From Struthio camelus (taxonomy: Eukaryota; Chordata; Aves; Struthioniformes; Struthionidae): a DNA stretch of 64,000 nucleotides. This document shows, one piece after another, positions 12,601 to 24,169 of the stretch. The stretch spans positions 7,358,001 to 7,422,000 of the forward strand of contig NC_090946.1 of the NCBI RefSeq assembly GCF_040807025.1, in the 5' to 3' direction. Position 1 is the first letter of the stretch. The number at the start of each line of letters is the position of its first letter. The position numbers and the translations under genes were made by a program. Under the pieces are notes generated by a model that saw nothing but the letters and a program-made list of their open reading frames with translations, was not told the DNA's origin and did not search any database.

Positions 12601-15584
12601 AAAGGTCCAAACCCACTGTTCAATCCCTAACAACCAGCACCAGAAGCCTCTGAGCAATGTGTCAGGAAAACTGGATCAAGTATATGGAAAACTATTAAAA
12701 AAAAAAAAAAAGCCCAGCTGTCCTTCTGGTCTCCAAAGAAGAGATTTGCCTCACGTGTTTTTAAAAACCTGAAGTTAAGCATCCAAGTCCAAGCTAGCTC
12801 CCTAGGCCACAAGGTGGTTCTCTGGGCTCCCTCTGCGGAGAACGGGCAGAAAACTCTTCCCGTGCTACCGTAAACATCTGAATACCAGTGAATTCTCCAT
12901 AAACCACTCTCCAAGTCCAAAAGCTAGACAGAAATGTGTTTGCCCGAGATAGAATAAACAGCAGAGCAAAGGGCTCCTTAACCTGCTTCAAAAGCAGAGG
13001 TAGAAAAGCTTCAGCGGGGTAGAGAGAGGGCACGTCAGCGAAGAGCACAAGGCGTGCCGCTGGCTAGCTTGCTGGACGCAGGTCTGGAAAGCCTAGTCCA
13101 TTGTTTTCCAGACAATTCAGCTGCTGGACAAAATTGCTCATTCATGGCCGGCGTAAGACTGAGGGAATTCTGTCTGAACTCTGCAGCTGTAATAAAAAAG
13201 CCCCATACCAAGCCCCAGCTGTTGCCAGAGGAATGCATTGTTTGGATGTTTTATGTGCGAATGAAAGACTAGGAAAATAGTTCTCATCATAAACATCTCG
13301 TTTATCTGAAAAGACTAATAATGGAAATATGCTTGGAGAAAAAAAAAGTAAAATACAAACATTGCTGTTACAGGCATCTGTGATGCGATATTTGTTTCTT
13401 TTTTTTTTGCCTTTCTATCTGTCCAGGAAAACTGGCTCAGTTTAGACACCTATTTTAAGATGAGGCTAAAGGGTGAGTTTTTTAGACTACAAGGCTTGGG
13501 CAAGATGAATTGCAGCCTTTACAGATGCAAGCACGTCTGTCATCTCCCAGGTGTGCAAACACTTCCCCTTCCTCCACCCACCCAAATGAGTGCCTTTTTT
13601 TTTTTTTAAAATATCGCACCTGAAAATGGAGGTCATTCCAGATATACAAATTTGTAATTATAACTTCCCTGGCGTACGCTCTATTGTGATGTCTGCCCGC
13701 ATAGGGAAAGCTCCTACGGATGTGGTTTCCTCCGCAAGGTAGTTGAAAGAGTCCCAAAAGCAAGTGAAGGCTTTGCGTTTTGGAGCGAGACTGGTGCTTC
13801 CTGGCCCTGCCAAAGAAGATCACAGCGCTGGATAAGCAGTGATGAGAAAGATATTTTGAGTGCAGCTGGTGCATCCTGACCCTGCCTGGAGGTCAAGGTA
13901 TGGAAATTGGGATCTTTCATTAGCTAGTATCCTACGCACTAGGAGTGAGCAGTGCTAACCCCCATCCCGCACAGGAGAGGGCCTGACCAAGGGATAACCC
14001 CAACCCTGGCTCCTACTGCTGTATCAGGCATTGACAGCCTGAGCCCAGACGTCCATCCTGGAGAGACCGATCCGGGCTCTCCTACTACTGCCCCGGCTGT
14101 GGCTCTTGACTGCCTGGCTATGACATGAAAAGAAGAAACCCCAGAGCATGATCCTGGCATGTAGTGATGTCTCTTCAGCTGCTCTCCATCTCTTATGCTA
14201 TGTCAGGTATAAAACGGATCCGAGGACAACTCCAAGTTGTCTGGGTTTCTGAGCCAGATCACTGCCCCAGCTGCCATATGCCACCTTTAAAGGTGGCCAG
14301 GTGAAAGGTTGGGGTTTGGCACCTGGCACAGGCCCTTGCCGAAGTGACCAGTTGGCAATTCAGTGAACGAGCCTTTCTTCGCAGCCCTGGCAGAGACGTG
14401 TGGTGCTGGCAGGCGTTCCTCCTGCTGAGCGCCATCCTGCCCGTCCCGGACCAAGACTGTCCAGCTGCCCACCAGGAGCGTTAGCTCACCTCAGCTTATG
14501 TCGGCTGAGGGAGCCCAGGAGAATTAAGTTTGGACTGGGCAGCCTACGTACTGGAGAAACCCATGTCTCCCACAGACTCCTCTGGAATAGCTGAAGCCCC
14601 TAGGATAGGTGAGGCCTTAACCAGCTATAACATAAAGACAAACGCAAAATTATTTAGTACGAGGTAAGCCAGAAAAGGGGAAGCACAGCCAGAGCCAGAC
14701 ACGAGCCTTTCCTAGACCAACCCAGGTTCCCACCGTATCTAAAGGACTTCTTGAATTTTCATGTGGTTTTCTACAGAGTGCAAGACAAGCAGAGATGAAG
14801 CATCTGATTAACGAAAGCCAACACATGCATATGAACTGTACATGTAGGGAGAACAAGAGATGCCTTATTCTTTAAGGAGACCAAATGAGAAGCCTTGCCT
14901 ATAAGCAGGCAGAGGTAAGAGTTAAAGCTTGACCCACAGGAAGCTTCTCATCTGGCCTGGACACCAAGCTCTCATCATCTAGATGGTTAAATCTGTTTCT
15001 ATCACAAATGACACTGCTCTCCTTCCCAAAACAAGGAGCTCACCCTGGGGGCCAGCCACCCTTCCAGGAGTCATCAGCTTAACAAGTCCTTCTGGGCATT
15101 AGGAAGAAGGTCTCTAACGACCCTGAAACCTTCTTAGAGAGCTCACAGTCAACTTACCTCATTCTTCCTAACAAGCCACTGGGGGACAACCTCCAAGAAG
15201 CTAACGAGAGGGAAACTTCCTTCTCTGTTAGTGGCAATGAGCTCTTCTAAAGCCGTTTGGTTTGTCACAACTACCCCAGGCCCTGAAGTCTGTGGTCAGA
15301 GAGTTTATGGGTCAATACGTTGGCATATACCTTCCCAGTCCTCCACTCCATCGGTACAGAGGTTACCACCAGAGCTTGAAGGAAAACAAATCCGTGCACC
15401 TTGCCACCAACAGCTGAGAGGGCAGCTTCCCCAGGCCACTAAGGGTGAGCAGAAGTCACTCAGCATCTTGCAGAAAGTGCTTGGGACCTCACAGGGGCTG
15501 CAGCACGGAGAGCTGGAAAAGTCAGGATGCAGGAGACCCCCCCCAACACACTACAAACAATCATCAAAGCAACCAGCCAGTAAC
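9676..15584. other. Intergenic DNA, no gene recognised
   Basis: There is a possible poly(A) signal for the preceding receptor at 9881-9886 and a G run at about 10000-10012. The rest is moderately AT-rich with only short frames. Two overlapping frames on opposite strands near 11953-12555 (166 and 198 codons) show no motifs, signal or family resemblance and shadow each other. No transposable element could be recognised by eye before about 15585. Confidence 0.55.
9881..9886 (+). terminator. Possible poly(A) signal of the olfactory receptor
   Basis: A canonical AATAAA lies about 205 bases after the receptor stop codon, within the range of short receptor 3' UTRs. No transcript evidence is available. 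Confidence 0.35.
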
Positions 15585-15690
15585 AGAGTCCATCAGCAGC
15601 CCCAGACACCACAAGTGACAAACCAGAGCCCATCCACAGACTCCCCTCAGGAGCAAAAAGAGGCAAGCCAGGGGCAGAGACAAGCTACGC
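15585..15690 (+). repeat. Unclassified interspersed repeat, copy B, left part
   Basis: This aligns with the left part of copy A (about 2165-2280), sharing CAGCCCCAGACACCACAAG-type sequence, ACAAACCAGA and the CAGAGACAAGCTAC block. The match stops where CR1 sequence begins, and the remainder resumes beyond the CR1. The element was therefore present first and the LINE landed in it. Confidence 0.55.
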
Positions 15691-15706
15691 TTTATGTTCA
15701 AAGGGT

Positions 15707-17244
15707 TACAGAATCACAGAATCGTTTAGGTTGGAAGGGACCTCTGGAGATCATCTAGTCCAACCTCCCTGCTCAAGCAGGGTCACCTAGAGCATATTGC
15801 CCAGGATCATATCCAGACGGCTTTTGAATATCTCCAGCGAAGGAGACTCCACCACCTCTCTGGGCAACCTGTTCCAATGCTCTGTCACCCTCACAGTGAA
15901 GAAGTTTTTTCTCAGGTTCAGATGGAACTTCCTGTGGTTCAGTTTCTGCCCATTGCCTCTTGTCCTGTTGCTGGGCACCACGGAGAAGAGGCTGGCCTCA
16001 TCCTCTTGACACTCCCCCTTCAGATACTTGTACATGTTGATGAGATCCCCTCTCAATCTTCTCTTCTCCAGGCTGAACAGGCCCAGCTCTTGCAGTCTTT
16101 CTGCAGAGGAGAGATGCTCCAGCCCTCTAATCATCTTGGTAGCCCTCCGCTGGACTCCCTCCAGGAGTGCCATGTCTCTCTTGGACTGGGGAGCCCACAA
16201 CTGGACACAGTACTCCAGGGGAGGCCTCCCCAGGGCTGAGGAGAGGGGCAGGATCACCTCCCTCCACCTGCTGGCAACACTCTGCCTAATGCACCCCAGG
16301 AGACCATTGGCCTTCTTGGCCACAAGGGCACACTGCTGCCTCATGCTTCACTTGTTGCCCACCAGCACTCCCAGGTCCTTCTCGGCAGAGCTGCTTGCCA
16401 GCAGGTCAACCCCCAGCCTGTACTGGTGCATGGGATTATTCCTGCCTAGGTGCAGGACCTTGCACTTGCCTTTGTTGAACTTCAGGAGGTTCCTCTCCGC
16501 CCACCTCTCCAGCCTGCCCAGGTCCCTCTCCACGGCAGCACAGTCTTCTGGTGTGCCAGCCTCTCCCCCCAGTTTAGTATCATCAGCAAACTTGCTGAGG
16601 GGGCACTCTGTCCCTTCCTCCAGGTCATTGATGAATATATTGAACAAGAGCGGACCCAGGACTGACCCCTGGGGGACACCACTAGCCACAGGCCTCCAAC
16701 GAGACTCTGCACTACTGACCACAACCCTCGGAGCTCGGCCATCCAGCCAGTTCTCAAGCCACCTCACCGTCCACTCATCTAGCCCACGCTTCCTGAGCTT
16801 ACCTAGGAGGATGGGATGGGAGACAGTGTCAAAAGCCTTGCTGAAGTCCAGGGAGACAACATCCACTGCTCTGCCCTCATCTACCCAGCCAGTCATTTCG
16901 TCATAGAAGGCTATCAGATTGGTCAAGCATCATTTCCCTTTGGTGAAGCCATGCTGACTACTCCTGATCACCTTCTTGTCCTCCACATGCTTAGTGAGGA
17001 CCTCCAGGAGGAGCTGTTCCATCACCTTGCCAGGGATGGAGGGGAGGCTGACAGGCCTGTAGTTTCCTGGCTCCTCCTTCTTGCCCTTTTTGAAGACTGG
17101 CGTGACATTGGCTTTCTTCCAGTCCTCAGGCACCTCTCCTGATCTCCAGGACCTTTCCAAGATGACAGAGAGTGGCCTAGCAACAACATCCACCAGCTCC
17201 CTCAGCACTCGTGGGTGCATCCCATCATCTAGGAGAGAAGTCAC
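15707..17244 (-). mobile_element. CR1 LINE, 5'-truncated, reverse transcriptase-bearing
   Basis: This is a minus-strand CR1 retrotransposon. Its 3' end lies at the left, with the CR1-type octamer repeat (ACAGAATC ACAGAATC on the plus strand). About 1.46 kb of reverse transcriptase and C-terminal ORF2 follows in one reading frame. Recognisable segments are MHPRVLRELVDVVARPLS, GNYRPVSLPSIPGK, SQHGFTKGK, DVVSLDFSKAFDTVSH, SGVPQGSVLGPLLFNIFIND, FADDTKL (the catalytic ADD), KCKVLHLG and [11 protein letters not shown]. The frame is broken only by two in-frame stops, near 16927 and 16345. The 5' part, including the endonuclease, is absent, as is usual for CR1. It sits inside an older repeat (copy B) and looks comparatively young. 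Confidence 0.93.
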
Positions 17245-17430
17245 CTACAGTACAGGTCTGAGGTCCATCCAGGAGACCAGATAGGAGCAATTCACACCTA
17301 CAACACAGCTCAGAGAAGGGCTGAAAGCCCTGGGCTGAGCTTAAATGAGGCTTCTGGGCTGTGGGCTAGGTGGAGGTCCAGGTGAGGCTCTTCAGGGCCA
17401 TCAAGGCCTATTATTGCTTTCAGGGCCCTG
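17245..17430 (+). repeat. Unclassified interspersed repeat, copy B, right part
   Basis: This continues copy B after the CR1. It carries the ACAGGTCTGAGGTCCATCC block, the CACAGCTCAGAGAAGGGCTG block, AGCTTAAATGAGGC and a terminal TCAGGGCCCTGA, colinear with copies A and C. With 15585-15690 it reconstitutes the layout of copy A once the CR1 is ignored. Confidence 0.6.
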
Positions 17431-20400
17431 AACCACACACTGCTACTACTCCAGCTCATGGATGCTAACTGTGCTGGTAGTTCTCAGTTGCTTTCTGCTG
17501 CTTGAGGGGCTGAAGTCTATGAGGTGGCCTCCTCCATGGCCAGCTCTATTAGTAAAAGCATGACTTGATTTGCAGCCATCCCGGGCTCATCCAAATGCTT
17601 TCCTGCCCCCTCCCTGTCCAATGCACATCAAACCATAATCCTCTCCAACACAGGGCTGATTGCTGGTGCGGCCTTGCATCTCTCCAAGATGTGCAGCTGC
17701 TTAACAACGCTTCACCTTGATATGGTACTAAATGTAGTCAATGTGTTAAAAAATGCTAAATGATGTGAAAGGCGCTACCAGTCCTAGTGAATTCAGCTAT
17801 TCACACAGACCCACATCTTGGCAAGCTTCAGGGAGTTCATACCCTCCCACCTCAGACTCAAAGGGGATATTAGCACCTGATTTCTCTTAGAGAACTTCAT
17901 GGCATCATGGCACCCAACTGGGTCACCAGAGACAGCGTAGCCTCTTCAGGCTGGGTTGTCAGGCCCTACCCAGATGGCAAGGTAGCTTGTATCCAGCTGA
18001 GCCACATGCTTGGTGCATGGGCAGCGCTGCCCAGGGGCAGGGGCTGCCAGCGATGCCTCTGTCAGCCTCGGCAAGGGTGCAGGTGAGCCCTCAAGCCCCA
18101 CTGGGGCAATGGGGACCCGTTCCCCCAGCAGCTGCACGTGAAGGGCCCCCGCCAAAACTCAGGACACACGAGTTGGCGCCTGAATCCAGGGTGATGCCTG
18201 CACCACCACAGCCAAGGGACAGATAAGGAAAAGGGAAGCGGTGCAAGCCTTGCAAGATGACAAGCAACCCTCTGCTAGGGTTGTCCGCTTGACAATTTTA
18301 AAAACGCTTGATTTCCTTCGTGGCGATTGAGGTCAGCACGTGATTTCCAGCTCCGTTTTTCTGTAGGAGGGGTGCATGGCTCATGCTCCAGGACCACGCC
18401 GTGATGTGATCCAGAGCTAAGCAGCGTGAGCACGGGGAGTTGAGGAACAGAGCACAACGCAGGGACCTGCACCCCGAGGTGCTCTCAAAGAAGCCACGTG
18501 CAAGAAGGTGCTGGGCGGGAGGATGGCAAAAGCAAGTCAGCATACCTATATATATAAAGCAGTGCACAGGAGGAAATAAAGAACATTAGCATCAGCTCAG
18601 AGCCCCGGGTTTTGTACTTGGTCACTGTTTCATATTCCGTGCTGAGCTCAGGAAATGGAAAAAAGTGCCTCTGGCTCTCAATATAACCTAGAGAAGAAAA
18701 CTTGCTTTAGGAGAAGACTCAGAATATGAATTTGAACAGCGCATTTAATGTGTGCTGTACAGAAGAGTATACTCAGCCCAAGGATATGAAGTTATACTTT
18801 AATATCCTGGAGGGTAGCGGTGGTCAACAAACCAGGTAGCGCAGCGCTTCATGATTCAGCCTAGAAATATTCAAATATATAAATATAATAAGTGTGTTCA
18901 GCGTTAATAAAAGTTTACATTTGATCATGACTTTTAAAACAGTCTTTATTTAACGCTGCACATTCAAATTCGTGTTCACTCCAGAAATGGAAAATAGAAA
19001 CAAATAGTTCTGGCTAACAGAAAAGAGAGATGGTGCTAAGTAGCTGAAAAAACTTTGACATTCATATACAACATTCATACACATAAAGAGAATCTGTGGC
19101 AAGACATATCGTTCATAAAGCCTGCGTTCATGGAGAACGGTGCTTTAATTTTTTTCTGCCGCTATAATCTCATCCGATTCCTTTCACCGTTTTCTTCTCT
19201 TACTGCCTCTGTATCGTTTGGATTGCCTGTGTTACGTACTGTTCTCCGGTGTTCCTACACACGTGCGTACCTGCCACCGGTCCCACTTCCCTGGTCTCAA
19301 GGCAGCTTGCAGTTCTGTATGGCTCTTTCTAATATGTTTGTGCACCAGCGTTTTCCTCGGACCGGGCGCCAAAGCAGCTGCTTTGCTTAGTCTTTTCGAG
19401 GACTCAAGCAAGCTTGGGACACCTCTGCAAGGACAGGATATGTCACTCATCAGAAGCACCTATTTCTCACTGTGCAGTGTTAAGGACACCTGGACAACGC
19501 ACCCAGACTTAGACAAACAACTTTTCGACAGCTGCAGTTAGGCAGGTGAATCCCAACCAGGACGCTGCTTTACCAAGGCTCTAAGTTCACGTTCATTGAG
19601 TTTGCACTTATTGTTACTAAGTCTTTCTTTCTGGGATTTAACTCCCGACTTTGGAGTCTAAAAAAAAAAAAAGAACACCTACCTCTGGGCTGGTTTAGCG
19701 GAGCTTCTCTCCGTTCACAAACGCGTAAGAGGATGGAGCTCGGCTTTTCACGCAGCATCCCGCGCGCCGTGGTTTGTCCAGCTCTACAGTGACAGTTCAA
19801 CCTGTGGAGAACACAGAGGGCAGACTAGAGATATCCGTTCCCTCCAGAAGCAGCATGCACAAGCCCAGCTCAGTTTGGGGGCTCCTGCAACCCACCAGGA
19901 CTAGTGGAGCACCTCCGGCCAAGGGAGCCACCTGATCGCTGCTCTGGGGCCCGGGGGGAAGCCCCACGGTGCCAAGCGCACAGTCCTTCGTCTCCTTTGG
20001 GGCTTCCGCTCTTGGCCATGGGAGACCAGTTGCTTCCTCCAAGGAGGTTGCACTGCCTTGTGCAGCCTTTCTTTTGATAGATGCCAACGCAGAGCTGGCT
20101 GTGGAGTCCTGCCAGTATCGCAAGGGGCAATTCAGGTAGTGCTTTTCTTCTGCGGCTTTTCTTCCTTCCTTTTTTGTCTGCTTGGGGCCACAATGTGAGT
20201 AGCGGAGCAGATAGCTAACCCTCAGCTCAGCTGTGACGGACTCTCTGGCTGCACCCTTAGGCTCACTGGCAGCAGTGATACACTTGCAGGTGGGACTGGA
20301 AAGTGACTGCAAACTGCTGGGGAAGGGATGCACGTGAGTTGCTCAGGAGCATCGGTTAGAGGAAAGAGGTGTCATGAACCTAAAACATGCCCTCGGCCAC

Positions 20401-20599
20401 GATTAAGACACGCTCAAGAGCTGCCCTGCTGTACTCATGCCAGCAGAGAGCAGTGGCGGCATTTTAAGGATCCCTAGGAAAAACAGGATATCGCATTCAA
20501 CGTGTTGGCTAGTTTAGCATTACTGTCTCCACATCACATACTAGCCACAGAGGTCTGCGCAAAGGTCCCGACTCTTCAGCACATTCGTAGGTGATCACT
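17431..20599. other. Intergenic DNA, no gene recognised
   Basis: Composition is mixed. There is a locally GC-rich part near 18000-18250, without conserved coding signs, and an AT-rich part near 18700-19100. An A run is present near 19660. Open frames of up to 178 codons near 19797-20333 (minus) carry no recognisable domain. Confidence 0.5.
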
Positions 20600-20950
20600 G
20601 AATCGGACTAAACACGGACTCACTCAGGTGGGAAGGGACCTCAAGAAGCCTCTAGTCCAACCTCCTCCTTAACACAGGTTCAATGCTGAATTCGCATCAC
20701 ATCGCTCAGGACTTTCTCCAGTCAAGCCCTGAAAACCTCCAAGGATGGAGGCACCACAGCCTTGCTGGGCCCCTTTCCAATGCCTGACTGTCCTCTGGGG
20801 AAGAAACACATTTTCCTCAGCTTCTTCTCACAGTTGGTGTCCTTCAGCCTCCAACCATCTTGGTGGTCCCTGCTAGACTTGCTCAAGTTTGTCAACATCC
20901 TCCTTGTTGTGAGAGGCCAAAACTGGAGGGGGTACCCAAGTGTTGTCTAA
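20600..20950 (-). mobile_element. CR1 LINE fragment, older
   Basis: The plus strand shows the reverse complement of a CR1 3' region. A GGTGGGAAGGGACCTC-AG-AG-CTCTAGTCCAACCTCC block is followed by AACCTCCAAGGATGGAGGCACCACAGCC, then GGAAGAAACA, CTCAGCTTCTTCTC and a closing GGCCAAAACTGGAGGGGGTACC. The terminal octamer is not clear, and divergence from the CR1 at 15707 is substantial, so it is an older insertion or another subfamily. No useful reading frame remains. The boundaries are approximate. Confidence 0.8.
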
Positions 20951-20974
20951 GAAGTGGTGTCCAGCTCTGGAGGC

Positions 20975-21182
20975 TGCCTACGGTGGAAGTCTGACATCCA
21001 TCCAGGAGGCAGAGACCAGACTGGAGACAAGCACACCCACAGAACAGCTCAGGAAGGAGGGGAAGGTCCCAGGCTGAGCTTAAATAGGCTCCTGGGCCAC
21101 GGGCAGGCTAGTGTGAGTGGGGGTCCAGGTGAGGCTCGTCAGGGCTGTTATGCCCCATTGCTGCCTTCAGGGCAATAAAACA
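20975..21182 (+). repeat. Unclassified interspersed repeat, copy C (right part)
   Basis: This matches the right parts of copies A and B through AAGTCTGACATCCATCCAGG, CACAGAACAGCTCAGGA, AGGCTGAGCTTAAATAGGC and GTCCAGGTGAGGCTCGTCAGGGC. It ends with an AATAAA. A left part was not found. A CR1 fragment directly precedes it, as in copy B. Confidence 0.55.
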
Positions 21183-23210
21183 CATAACGAATCCTGTCCA
21201 GGGAGGGATAGAGAAGGCATTAAGCAGAAACATTTTGACCAGTTCAGAAAGAAATGTTTTGTGTTGGATATGGAAATATACCATTTTGGCACATGCCCTC
21301 GCACCTTTTCATCTGCGTTATGAAAAGGCACCTTTCATTTACAGATTGCTCTTTATTTTAGCTGCCTTAAGTAAATTGCAAATGAATAAACTTCATGCTG
21401 GGTCAAATAGAAATGCATTTCTCAGTGTTTCTTCTTTATTTCACACACATACATATGAACAGAAGCAAATGTACATTTATATATGTGTGTAGGTATATGT
21501 ATAGATGGAAAGAAACCAACTCACCTAGTGTTCTTCCCACCACACTGAGGATAACAGAAGCCAGAACAGGTATGGCAAGCAAAACTGAGGTCACTGGGAC
21601 ACTTGCAAAGCAGAGGTATTGATCCGATACCACAGAGTCCACTATTCCCCAGGAACATGCTCCTCTGTCACACGGAAATGAAAACAAGGTGATAATAATG
21701 TCCCAGAGCTCAGTAAGCTTAACCAAAAATACATCTAATTTTCAGTCCCAAAGGCAGGAAAATAATTGCCCTCCTCTCAATACACACATGAACTTTTTTT
21801 TTTTTTTGAGAGATGCTTAGTGCCATAATAAAAATCTCTTCTCCCAAGGAGAGGATTTGAGAAAAAAGGTTTCTCGTGGTCAGAGGACAGCGGGGCAAGC
21901 AGACCAAAAGGACTTTGGGTTTCCGTGAGAAATTGCACCAGTGGAAAGCTGAAGCTCAGCGTAACTCTGCAGCTGCTTGGCCCTGCACATGTTTGGTGGA
22001 GTGTCTCACCCTGCGCAGCAGGCTGGGTAAGGCAACTCTGAAGCTGCCTGCTCAAAGGACGAGAGGGCAGAAGTTTTATTCCTATTCTTTATTTCTTATT
22101 CCGAATGGCAAGGAGGACTTCATCCGCTGTAACAGGTAAGCTCACAACCAGTGATCAGCCTGTGACCGTGCAGCGATGTTGCTGGAGCAGCTGGATGAAC
22201 CCTCAAGCCGCAGGAGACCATCTGCCAGGCTGGACTGGTCGTAGTTCAGGCGGTGGGTTAGGTGAGCTCTCAAGATCTCTACAAGCACTGATTTTTTTTT
22301 TTTAAACTGTAGGTTGAGACTGACTGCGAAATCACAAGGAACAACCCCAAGCCTTGAGTTAGGGTTGGGTTATATATGAACAACCCCAAGCCTTGAGTTA
22401 GGACTGCCATCTTCCCAGCTCTCCCTTGGAAAGCGCACAGTGACGGACACTGAAGGCTACGGTCCTGAAAGCTTTTCTCCATAAGAATGCAAAAATACCA
22501 AGGTGGAACAAGCAACCTATGTGGCTGGAGGAGTCAAGCCCCACTGGGTGAGGGAGGGCTTGAACACACATTTGTTGCCCATCACAGCAGTCTTGCAAGG
22601 CAAAGCCCTTTTACCAGCCCATGTCTCCACTCCAGGTAGATTTCACACCTTCTTGGAGTTCACAGATCCCCTCAGGCTCTCCAGAGACCTTGGAAAGTCT
22701 TCCTCTTTTCCCAGAGCTTCAGGTCTGCTTCCCTGCCACCCCTCCTGGCCAGCTCCCCCTGAGCCAGTCGTCTCCCGCAAAGGCACACTCAGTTCCTCCC
22801 AGAGCCAGCAGCCACCCTTCCTCCAGACCATCTCCCCAAGCAGGTGGGCACCTCTCTCCCTACTATATGACTTTTTTTTTTGAAACATCATTTATAGTAT
22901 TTGGGCACCAGCTGACAGGGAAACATTTTGACCACCCAGCACAGCGTAGCTGATTTGAGCTCTGCAGTAAGAAAGTAGGTGGTAAGCAACCAGTTCCTGA
23001 AGGAGCTGGATTAGCTCCTGAAAAGAAGGATTTGGTAGAGCTGCCCGCAAGGGCTAAAGATGATGCAGAAGTGTTTCCCATCCTACAGCCCATTTCTATA
23101 GAAAAGCAATGGCCAGCCCCATGAGATTGTCTCCTAGGACTACCAGGGCATGGCTACTGAGCAATCTAACACTGGCCCCAATGTTGGTTTGTTTTTTTTT
23201 TTTCTTCACA
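21183..23210. other. Intergenic DNA upstream of an olfactory receptor
   Basis: No gene is seen. It contains a 25-bp exact direct duplication (listed separately), T runs near 21789, 22290 and 22870, and a T-rich tract just before 23211 that forms the pyrimidine tract of a likely splice acceptor. Confidence 0.5.
22339..22402 (+). repeat. Two-copy exact 25-bp direct repeat
   Basis: An identical 25-base block containing CCCCAAGCCTTGAGTTAGG occurs at 22339-22363 and again at 22378-22402, a period of 39 bases. The 14-base spacer is TA-rich. It looks like a recent local duplication with no recognised function. Confidence 0.85.
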
Positions 23211-23213
23211 CAG
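23211..23213 (+). promoter_or_regulatory. Probable 3' splice site of a non-coding 5' exon
   Basis: A long T tract followed by CTTCACACAG ends 14 bases before the receptor start at 23228. This is a strong acceptor consensus in the position expected for spliced olfactory receptor 5' UTRs. The matching first exon was not located. Confidence 0.55.
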
Positions 23214-23227
23214 GCTAGGAAGAAGAG

Positions 23228-24169
23228 ATGGTAGAAAACTGTACAGAAGCGATAGAGTTCATTCTTGAGGGTTTTTCAGACTGCCTGGAATTGCAGATCC
23301 CCCTTTTCTCGGTTTTCCTGGTGAGCTACGTCGTCACATTAGTGGGCAATCTTGGAATGATCTTGTTAATCTGGGTTGACCCGCAACTTCACACCCCCAT
23401 GTACTTCCTCCTCAGTAACCTGTCCCTTGTAGACTTCTGCTACTCCTCTGTGGTCGCGCCCCAGATGCTGGCCAATTTCTTTGCTCAGCAGAAAGCCATT
23501 TCGCTTCCTCAGTGCGCCATGCAGATGTGGTTCTTCAGCCTCTTTGTGGCTACCGAGTGTCACCTCCTGGCAGCAATGGCCTTTGACCGCTACCTGGCCA
23601 TTTCCAAACCTCTGCTCTACACTGTCGTCATGTCCTCCAAAATCCGTGCCTGGCTGGTAGTTGGCCCTTACGTGGTCGGGATTGTGAATGCCATGACACA
23701 TACCAGCCTGACTTTCCAGCTACGCTTCTGCAAGCCCAGTGTGATCAATCACTTCTTCTGCGACATCCCCGCTGTGATCTCCTGCTCCTCCTCGAACACA
23801 CGCACCAACAAGCTGGTGCTTTTCACCCTGTCCTTCGTACTCGGCGCGCTGAGCAGCGGCGTTATCCTTGCCTCCTACGCATACATCCTCGCAGCCATCC
23901 TGAGGATCCGCTCCGCCGAGGGCCGGCGCAAAGCTTTCAGCACATGCACTTCCCACCTGACCGCCGTCACCTTGTTCTTCGGGACCCTCTTCTTTATTTA
24001 CGTGCGCCCCGGCTCCCACTTCTCGGTGGAAGAAGACAAAGTGGCTGCTGTGCTCTACACTATGGTGATCCCCATGCTGAACCCCTTAATCTACAGCCTG
24101 AGGAACAAGGAGGTGAAGGCTGCACTGGGGAGGCTGATGCAGAGGAGAACGTTTTCTTTGTGGCTATGA
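23228..24169 (+). CDS. Olfactory receptor, class II, family 5/8/9-like, complete
   Basis: This encodes an intact 313-residue intronless olfactory receptor. Hallmarks in order are the N-glycosylation site NCT at residue 4, [10 protein letters not shown] in TM1, [15 protein letters not shown] in TM2, the loop-1 Cys in [23 protein letters not shown] at TM3, [12 protein letters not shown] in loop 2, [10 protein letters not shown] at TM6 and [12 protein letters not shown] at TM7. GNLGM and NHFFCDIP point to the family 5/8/9 group, consistent with the OR5A/OR5AN genes next to MPEG1 in mammals. It departs from the commonest DRYVAIC motif with DRYLAIS, but the DRY core is intact. It is the receptor nearest MPEG1, about 7.2 kb away. 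Confidence 0.95.
   Translation: MVENCTEAIEFILEGFSDCLELQIPLFSVFLVSYVVTLVGNLGMILLIWVDPQLHTPMYFLLSNLSLVDFCYSSVVAPQMLANFFAQQKAISLPQCAMQMWFFSLFVATECHLLAAMAFDRYLAISKPLLYTVVMSSKIRAWLVVGPYVVGIVNAMTHTSLTFQLRFCKPSVINHFFCDIPAVISCSSSNTRTNKLVLFTLSFVLGALSSGVILASYAYILAAILRIRSAEGRRKAFSTCTSHLTAVTLFFGTLFFIYVRPGSHFSVEEDKVAAVLYTMVIPMLNPLIYSLRNKEVKAALGRLMQRRTFSLWL

Noticed and set aside
16028-16906. 292-codon plus-strand frame
   Set aside because: It is the antisense of the CR1 reverse transcriptase.
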